Below are positions 1 through 5,732 of a stretch of 5,732 nucleotides of DNA, one piece after another. Below the pieces are notes generated by a model. That model was not told the origin of the DNA. It saw only the letters and a list, made by a program, of their open reading frames with translations, and made no database searches. Each line of letters starts with the position of its first letter. Positions within the stretch are counted from its first letter, which is position 1. Source of the DNA: Clostridia bacterium (GTDB lineage Bacteria; Bacillota; Clostridia; Christensenellales; Aristaeellaceae); contig JAEDKS010000148.1 of the NCBI GenBank assembly GCA_016295665.1, forward strand, positions 1 through 5,732, given 5' to 3'. The position numbers were made by a program, and so were the translations under genes.

Positions 1-1
1 C

Positions 2-67
2 CGCCTTGACGGAACGGAAAAAATGCGATACCATGAGGGCATCATACGCTGGAGGATGCAGGCATGA
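2..67 (+). CDS. Possible 3' end of an upstream gene, or a leader mini-ORF, overlapping the HAD-GNAT start
   Basis: A reading frame is open from the window edge to TGA at 65-67, which overlaps the next gene's ATG (64-66) as ATGA, a typical arrangement for translational coupling. The visible residues end in ...IIRWRMQA. Internal ATGs at 23 and 56 mean it could instead be a 14-residue leader peptide (23-67). Against a real gene tail: its codons include ATA, AGG and CGA and are less G/C-ending than those of the neighbours, and only 21 residues can be seen. I cannot assign a family. A similar tiny frame precedes cinA, which favours a leader feature over a true upstream gene. Confidence 0.25.
   Translation, partial: RLDGTEKMRYHEGIIRWRMQA
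6..34 (+). promoter_or_regulatory. Candidate sigma-A-type promoter upstream of the HAD-GNAT gene
   Basis: TTGACG at 6-11 matches the -35 consensus at five of six positions. After a 17-nt spacer, TACCAT at 29-34 matches the -10 consensus at four of six. Transcription would begin near 41, leaving a leader of roughly 23 nt before the ATG at 64. The -10 is weak, and the window edge hides whether a gene upstream reads through. A reading frame open across this segment is a competing explanation. Confidence 0.3.
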
Positions 68-1209
68 CGCTGATCTGGGACTGGAACGGCACGCTGCTGG
101 ACGACGTGGACATGGCGGTGCGGGTGACCAACGAGGTGTTTGAACCCCGGGGATATGCGCCGCTGAGCCGGGAGGCATACCGGCGCTGCTTCCGCTTCCC
201 GGTGCGGGACTACTACCGCGACCGGGGCGTGGGGGATGAGGCGTTCCCTGAGGTGGCGGGCGCCTGGAGCGCCCACTACGACGCGTCCTTCCCCGGCACG
301 CCCCTGTTCGGGGACGCGGCGGCGGCGGTGAAACGGCTTCAGGCGGCGGGCGTGGAGCAGGTGATCGTGTCCGCGTCGCAGGTGGACATGCTGCGGCGGC
401 AGGTGGACGGCTATCCGGAGCTGGCGGGGTGCTTCGCGGCGGTGCTGGGCATTGGGGACATCTACGCCGACGGCAAGGTGGCGCTGGCCCGGCGCTATCT
501 GGCGGAGCGGGGCGCCGACCCGGCGGAGGTGGTGCTGGTGGGCGACACCTGCCACGACGCCGAGGTGGCTGCGGCGCTGGGCTGCCGCTGCCTGCTGGTG
601 GATCGGGGGCATCAGACAAGGGAGGTCATCGCGGCGGCGGGCGTGCCGGTGGTGCACAGTTTGCGGGAGGCCACGGAGCTGCTGCTGAGCGGCGCGCCCC
701 TGCCCCCGGGAACGGCGCGCCTGACCTTCACCACCCCGGCGGAGGACATGGCGGCGGAGCTGAGCCGCAACTCGCTGGACGAGGACAACCGCCGCTTCGT
801 GCCTGACGAGGTGTTCGAGACCGAGGAGGACGCCCGGGCGGTGCTGACGATGCTCATCAGGGCGGCGCAGAGCCCGGAGGGGCCCTGGGTGCTGCCCCTG
901 CTGCGCCGGGAGGACGGCCGGAACGTGGGCTATGTGCAGGCCTCGCCGCTGGAGCGGGGCTGGGAGATCGGCTACCACATCGCCGCGGACTGCACGGGCC
1001 GGGGCTACGCCACCGAAGCGGCCCGGGCCGCGCTGCCCTATTTCGCAAACAGGCTGCGCACAGACGAGCTGCTGGGCGTGGTGCTGGAGGAGAACGCCGC
1101 CTCCTGCCGGGTGCTGGAAAAGTGCGGCATGACGCTGGTGTTCCGGGGTATGGCGGACTATCAGGGGGAAAAGCGCCCCGTTCGGCACTATCGCTGGCGC
1201 CGCGCCTGA
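64..1209 (+). CDS. HAD-superfamily hydrolase fused to a GNAT N-acetyltransferase
   Basis: This 381-residue two-domain cytoplasmic protein starts at ATG 64, with GGAGG at 51-55 and 8 nt of spacing. Residues 1-206 form a HAD phosphatase of the phosphoglycolate-phosphatase-like (Gph/HAD_2) type. Motif I is DWNGTLLDD with nucleophile Asp6 and Asn8 at the +2 position; motif II is Ser103 in VIVSAS; motif III is Lys138; motif IV is GDTCHD with Asp161 and Asp165. The segment between motifs I and II fits a small helical cap. After a proline-rich linker (about 210-217), residues 218-381 form a GNAT domain of the RimJ/RimL-like Acetyltransf_3 type. It has the acetyl-CoA loop TGRGYATEA (311-319) and the typical ENAASCRVLEKCGM segment (343-356). 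Each half is complete, so this is a real fusion and not a read-through fragment. Neither substrate can be read from sequence; a small phosphorylated metabolite and an amine acceptor are inferences. It is probably first in an operon with the ATPase, 47 nt downstream. Confidence 0.9.
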   Translation: MTLIWDWNGTLLDDVDMAVRVTNEVFEPRGYAPLSREAYRRCFRFPVRDYYRDRGVGDEAFPEVAGAWSAHYDASFPGTPLFGDAAAAVKRLQAAGVEQVIVSASQVDMLRRQVDGYPELAGCFAAVLGIGDIYADGKVALARRYLAERGADPAEVVLVGDTCHDAEVAAALGCRCLLVDRGHQTREVIAAAGVPVVHSLREATELLLSGAPLPPGTARLTFTTPAEDMAAELSRNSLDEDNRRFVPDEVFETEEDARAVLTMLIRAAQSPEGPWVLPLLRREDGRNVGYVQASPLERGWEIGYHIAADCTGRGYATEAARAALPYFANRLRTDELLGVVLEENAASCRVLEKCGMTLVFRGMADYQGEKRPVRHYRWRRA

Positions 1210-1223
1210 AGCGGCGCGGAGGG

Positions 1224-1244
1224 CGCAGGGCGGAGCCCCCTGCG
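1224..1244 (+). other. GC-rich hairpin abutting the ATPase ribosome binding site
   Basis: CGCAGGG (1224-1230) and CCCTGCG (1238-1244) can form a perfect 7-bp stem with a 7-nt loop in the 47-nt gap between genes. No T-run follows, so it is not an ordinary intrinsic terminator. The last stem base is the first G of the GGAGG ribosome binding site (1244-1248). The fold could therefore influence translation or mRNA stability, or be a copy of a dispersed palindrome; the window alone cannot decide. Confidence 0.5.
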
Positions 1245-1256
1245 GAGGCATACGAT

Positions 1257-3638
<2,382 letters not shown>

Positions 3639-3664
3639 GCCGGGCGCGGGGATCATCGGAATGG

Positions 3665-3676
3665 AAAGGAGAAGGA
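3665..3676 (+). promoter_or_regulatory. Tandem ribosome binding sites before cinA
   Basis: Two purine-rich sites precede the ATG at 3684: AAAGGAG at 3665-3671, spaced 12 nt, and AAGGA at 3672-3676, spaced 7 nt. The nearer one has the better spacing and the farther one the better match. The segment 3671-3687 is nearly identical to 51-67 in front of the HAD-GNAT gene, and a short frame, ATG 3661 to TGA 3685-3687, overlaps the cinA start as ATGA. Confidence 0.5.
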
Positions 3677-3683
3677 TGCAGGA

Positions 3684-4958
3684 ATGATCGCTGAAATACT
3701 CTCCGTGGGCACCGAGCTCCTGATGGGGCAGGTGCTGAATACCAACGCGCAGTTTCTTTCGAGACGGCTGGCGGCGCTGGGGGTGACGGTGCGCCACCAG
3801 ACCGTGGTGGGGGACAACGGGCAGCGGCTCCGGGAGGCCTGCCGCACCGCGCTGGAGCGGGCGGACGTGGTCATCACCACCGGCGGGCTGGGCCCCACGC
3901 TGGACGACATCACCAAGCGCGTGGTGGCGGAGCTTGCCGGGCAGGCGCTGGTGCTCCGGCCCGAGGCGGAGGAAATGGTGCGGGAGCAGCTGGCGAAGCG
4001 CGGCTGCCCGGTGACGGAGGCCTGCCTGGCACAGGCCATGTTCACCCCGGACAGCCTGCTGCTGGACAACCCGAACGGCACCGCCCCCGGCGCCATCGTG
4101 CCCATGGGCGGTGGCAGGGTGGTCATCCACCTGCCCGGGCCGCCGGAGGAGATGAAGCCCATGTTCCGCGACCAGGTGGAGCCCTGGCTGCAGGAACGCT
4201 CCGGGCGGGTGCTGGTCAGCCGCTACCTGCGCATCTTCGGCATGGGCGAGGCGGCGGTGGACGCCCGGCTCCGCGACCTGGAGGAGGGCGGCAACCCCAC
4301 CCTGTCGCCCTACTGCTCCCTGGGCGAGGTGCAGCTGCGGGCCACCGCCGCCGCGGACACCGAGGCCGAGGCGCTGGCCCTGCTGGAGCCGCTGCTGGCG
4401 GAGATCCGGGCGCGGCTGGGGGATGTGGTCTACGACGTGCGGGAGGACGAGGACGGCGGGCTTGCCGTGTCCTGCGTGGCGGCGCTGCGCCGTCGGGGCT
4501 GGACGGTGGCGACCTGCGAAAGCCTGACCGGCGGCCTCATCGCCGCCACCCTCGTGGAGGTGCCCGGCGCCTCCGAGGTGGTGCGCGGCGGGCTGGTGAC
4601 CTACCAGAGCGTCGCCAAGACGCTGCTGGCGGACGTGCCCCCGGAGCTGATTGAGCGCTGCGACGTGGTCAGCGCGGAGGTGGCCTGCGCCATGGCGGAG
4701 GGTGCCCGGAGAAAGCTGGGCGTGGACATCGCCGTCAGCGCCACGGGGCTGGCGGGCCCCGGCGGCGGCACCCCGGAGCGGCCCGTGGGCACCGTGTTCC
4801 TCGGCCTGTCCACCGCCGGGGGCACCCGCGCCATTCCCCTGCACCTGACCGGCAACCGGGCCCGCATCCGTACCCTGACCATGAAGCACGCGCTGAACGC
4901 CGTCCGCTGCGAGGCGGAGGGCCGGAGCGGCGCGGCGGAAGAGAAAAGACTGAACTGA
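3684..4958 (+). CDS. cinA: CinA, nicotinamide-nucleotide amidohydrolase family protein
   Basis: This 424-residue cytoplasmic protein has the full two-part CinA architecture. Residues 1-170 form the MoCF-like (COG1058) domain, with SVGTELLMGQ near the N terminus, TTGGLGPTLDD (65-75), NPNGTAPG (129-136) and LPGPPEEM (150-157). In this family the domain is associated with ADP-ribose pyrophosphatase activity. A linking region (about 175-255) follows. Residues 258-412 form the CinA/PncC domain, which deamidates nicotinamide mononucleotide to nicotinate mononucleotide in pyridine-nucleotide salvage. It shows CESLTGG (278-284, with the conserved Ser280), GGLVTYQSVAK (302-312, Tyr307 and Lys312), SATGLAGPGGGTPERPVG (352-369) and GNRARIR (390-396). 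The length is normal for Bacillota CinA, and all expected motifs are present. The name comes from competence-induced genes, but no competence gene or recA adjoins it here. It ends in TGA followed directly by an in-frame TAA. The gap from the ATPase is 45 nt, consistent with cotranscription. Confidence 0.95.
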   Translation: MIAEILSVGTELLMGQVLNTNAQFLSRRLAALGVTVRHQTVVGDNGQRLREACRTALERADVVITTGGLGPTLDDITKRVVAELAGQALVLRPEAEEMVREQLAKRGCPVTEACLAQAMFTPDSLLLDNPNGTAPGAIVPMGGGRVVIHLPGPPEEMKPMFRDQVEPWLQERSGRVLVSRYLRIFGMGEAAVDARLRDLEEGGNPTLSPYCSLGEVQLRATAAADTEAEALALLEPLLAEIRARLGDVVYDVREDEDGGLAVSCVAALRRRGWTVATCESLTGGLIAATLVEVPGASEVVRGGLVTYQSVAKTLLADVPPELIERCDVVSAEVACAMAEGARRKLGVDIAVSATGLAGPGGGTPERPVGTVFLGLSTAGGTRAIPLHLTGNRARIRTLTMKHALNAVRCEAEGRSGAAEEKRLN

Positions 4959-4966
4959 TAAACCGG

Positions 4967-4972
4967 AAAGGA
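4967..4972 (+). promoter_or_regulatory. Ribosome binding site that selects the TTG start of the YitT-like gene
   Basis: AAAGGA lies 9 nt before TTG at 4982 and 27 nt before the first in-frame ATG at 5000. No purine-rich site stands at a usable distance before that ATG, so the site favours the TTG start. Confidence 0.6.
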
Positions 4973-4981
4973 TTTGTAGCC

Positions 4982-5599
4982 TTGTTTCGTACCCTTCGTA
5001 TGCGCAACGTGTTTCTCGTGCTGCTGGGCAGCGCCATTCAGGCCTTCGGCATCGCCAACATCCACGCCTGGTCCGAGGTGACCGAGGGCGGCGTGCTGGG
5101 CATGACCCTGCTGCTGCACCACTGGACGGGGCTGTCCCCGGCAATCTCCAGCCTGGTGCTCAACGCCATCTGCTTCTTCATCGGCTGGCGGACGCTGGGG
5201 CGGGACTTCCTGCTGTACTCCATCGTCGCCTGCGGCGGCTATGCCCTGTTCTACGCCCTGTGCGAGCCCTTCGCGCCCCTGTTCCCGGCGCTGGTGGCCT
5301 CGCCGCTGCTCTCCGCGCTGCTGGGTGCCGTGTTCATCGGCGTGGGCGCGGGCATCAGCGTCCGGGCGGGCGGCGCCCCCAGCGGCGACGACGCGCTGGC
5401 GATGGCCCTGTCCAACCTGACCCATGTGTCCATTCAGTGGGTGTACCTGCTCTCCGACCTGGTGGTGCTGGTGCTGTCCCTGTCCTACATCCCGGTGCGG
5501 GTCATCGCGTACTCGCTGCTCACCGTGATCCTGTCGGGACAGATCATCGGGCTGATGCAGCGCGTCAGGCTGCCGGGCGGGCAGCGCGGAGCCTCCTGA
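4982..5599 (+). CDS. YitT-family (DUF161-like) membrane protein, short form
   Basis: This 205-residue polytopic membrane protein has about six hydrophobic segments, near residues 8-28, 36-48, 52-70, 77-95, 105-127 and 152-192 (the last probably two spans). The family pattern is visible: an EGG-containing loop followed by a hydrophobic stretch (TEGGVLGMTLLLHHWTGL, 34-51), then a Gly-rich segment leading to a conserved acidic loop (GVGAGISVRAGG, 120-131, followed by APSGDD, 132-137, and ALAMAL). Full-length YitT proteins carry a cytoplasmic C-terminal DUF2179 domain. It is absent here: the protein ends shortly after the last membrane span, giving the short, YczE-like type. The biochemical role of the family is not established, so no function is assigned. 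The TTG start is chosen because AAAGGA stands 9 nt upstream; starting at ATG 5000 would drop six residues (FRTLR and the initiator) without affecting the first membrane span. It lies 23 nt after cinA and just before the terminator, so it is probably the last gene of the operon. Confidence 0.78.
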   Translation: MFRTLRMRNVFLVLLGSAIQAFGIANIHAWSEVTEGGVLGMTLLLHHWTGLSPAISSLVLNAICFFIGWRTLGRDFLLYSIVACGGYALFYALCEPFAPLFPALVASPLLSALLGAVFIGVGAGISVRAGGAPSGDDALAMALSNLTHVSIQWVYLLSDLVVLVLSLSYIPVRVIAYSLLTVILSGQIIGLMQRVRLPGGQRGAS

Positions 5600-5608
5600 C
5601 CCATGACA

Positions 5609-5638
5609 AAAAGGCGTACCGTTTGGGGTGCGCCTTTT
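5609..5638 (+). terminator. Intrinsic terminator, possibly bidirectional
   Basis: AAAAGGCGTACC (5609-5620) pairs with GGTGCGCCTTTT (5627-5638) in a 12-bp stem with one G-U wobble (5617/5630) and a 6-nt loop. The stem ends in four T on the + strand. Read on the - strand, the exit side is a run of five T (5612-5608), so the hairpin could also stop transcription arriving from the right. It begins 9 nt after the YitT-like stop codon and closes the four-gene run. Confidence 0.88.
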
Positions 5639-5665
5639 CGTATGGCATCCGTCACGCCTTATACT
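5637..5665 (+). promoter_or_regulatory. Weak candidate promoter for a gene beyond the window
   Basis: TATACT at 5660-5665 matches the -10 consensus at five of six positions. At 17 nt spacing upstream stands TTCGTA (5637-5642), which matches the -35 consensus at only three of six and overlaps the end of the terminator. The AT-rich setting (about 5659-5685) within otherwise GC-rich DNA makes a regulatory region plausible, but no start codon with a ribosome binding site is visible before the window ends. Confidence 0.25.
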
Positions 5666-5732
5666 AATTCTCAATAAAAATATTGCATTCGCACAGCGCC
5701 TTTTCCGCTCTGGCTTTGCTTCGTTCCGCTCA
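5639..5732. other. Non-coding tail with an AT-rich patch and a short direct repeat
   Basis: No supportable gene lies here. The composition changes abruptly: 5659-5685 is AT-rich, then GC-rich sequence returns. TTCCGCTC occurs at 5703-5710 and again at 5724-5731, a 21-nt period. GCGCCTTTTC of the terminator (5630-5639) recurs at 5696-5705. One minus-strand frame is open from the window edge to TGA at 5673-5671 and could be the end of a convergent gene (about 19 residues visible), but nothing in it is recognisable. Confidence 0.4.

Noticed and set aside
1122..1256. Longer N terminus for the ATPase starting at ATG 1122
   Set aside because: This stretch overlaps the conserved end of the GNAT domain in another frame. 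The GGAGG site 8 nt before ATG 1257 and the family's usual N terminus fit the shorter form.
1210..1256. Terminator between the HAD-GNAT gene and the ATPase gene
   Set aside because: The hairpin there has no T-run after it and runs straight into a strong ribosome binding site.
3684..4958. CinA as evidence of a competence or DNA-uptake locus
   Set aside because: The family's supported activity is pyridine-nucleotide salvage, and no com genes, recA or uptake machinery lie in the window.
4601..5674. Minus-strand open frame of 357 codons across cinA and the YitT-like gene
   Set aside because: It is a shadow of two real genes, has Gln/His/Arg-rich low-complexity composition, and has no plausible ribosome binding site or family.
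5664..5732. Minus-strand peptide ending in ...ALCECNIFIEN as the tail of a convergent gene
   Set aside because: The frame is closed by TGA at 5732-5730 and has no start codon, so it could encode only 21 residues within the window.

Overview
The window is a compact stretch of G+C-rich bacterial DNA. Four complete genes on the + strand lie head to tail, with gaps of 47, 45 and 23 nt, and an intrinsic terminator follows 9 nt after the last stop. Codon third positions are almost all G or C. The gene families and the strong GGAGG/AAAGGA ribosome binding sites point to a high-GC member of the Bacillota (a Clostridia-like gut or anaerobic lineage). That placement is an inference: there is no rRNA or other taxonomic marker here.

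Layout: 1-63 is a short leader with a candidate promoter and a small reading frame that overlaps the first start codon. 64-1209 encodes a two-domain protein, an N-terminal HAD-type phosphatase fused to a C-terminal GNAT acetyltransferase. 1210-1256 holds a GC-rich hairpin abutting the next ribosome binding site. 1257-3638 encodes a P-type cation ATPase of the CtpE/Exp7-like group. 3684-4958 encodes full-length CinA (MoCF-like domain plus PncC-type NMN deamidase domain). 4982-5599 encodes a short YitT-family membrane protein that appears to start at TTG. 5609-5638 is a terminator hairpin that could work in both directions. 5639-5732 carries no supportable gene, but has an abruptly AT-rich patch with a possible -10 element and a weak Fur-like palindrome.

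Same strand, tight spacing and a single terminator suggest one transcription unit. The products are a phosphatase/acetyltransferase, an inner-membrane cation pump, a pyridine-nucleotide salvage enzyme and an unknown membrane protein. They do not form a recognised pathway. The least strained reading is a housekeeping and metabolite-salvage operon that includes a cation transporter. CinA is not followed by recA, its frequent partner in Bacillota.

I found no mobile element, CRISPR array, tRNA or rRNA, and no strong case for a wholly new system. The most notable points are the HAD-GNAT fusion with Asn in place of the usual second catalytic Asp, the ATPase membrane segments that lack the classical Ca2+ ligands, and a near-identical leader in front of two genes that places a tiny reading frame in ATGA overlap with each start codon.
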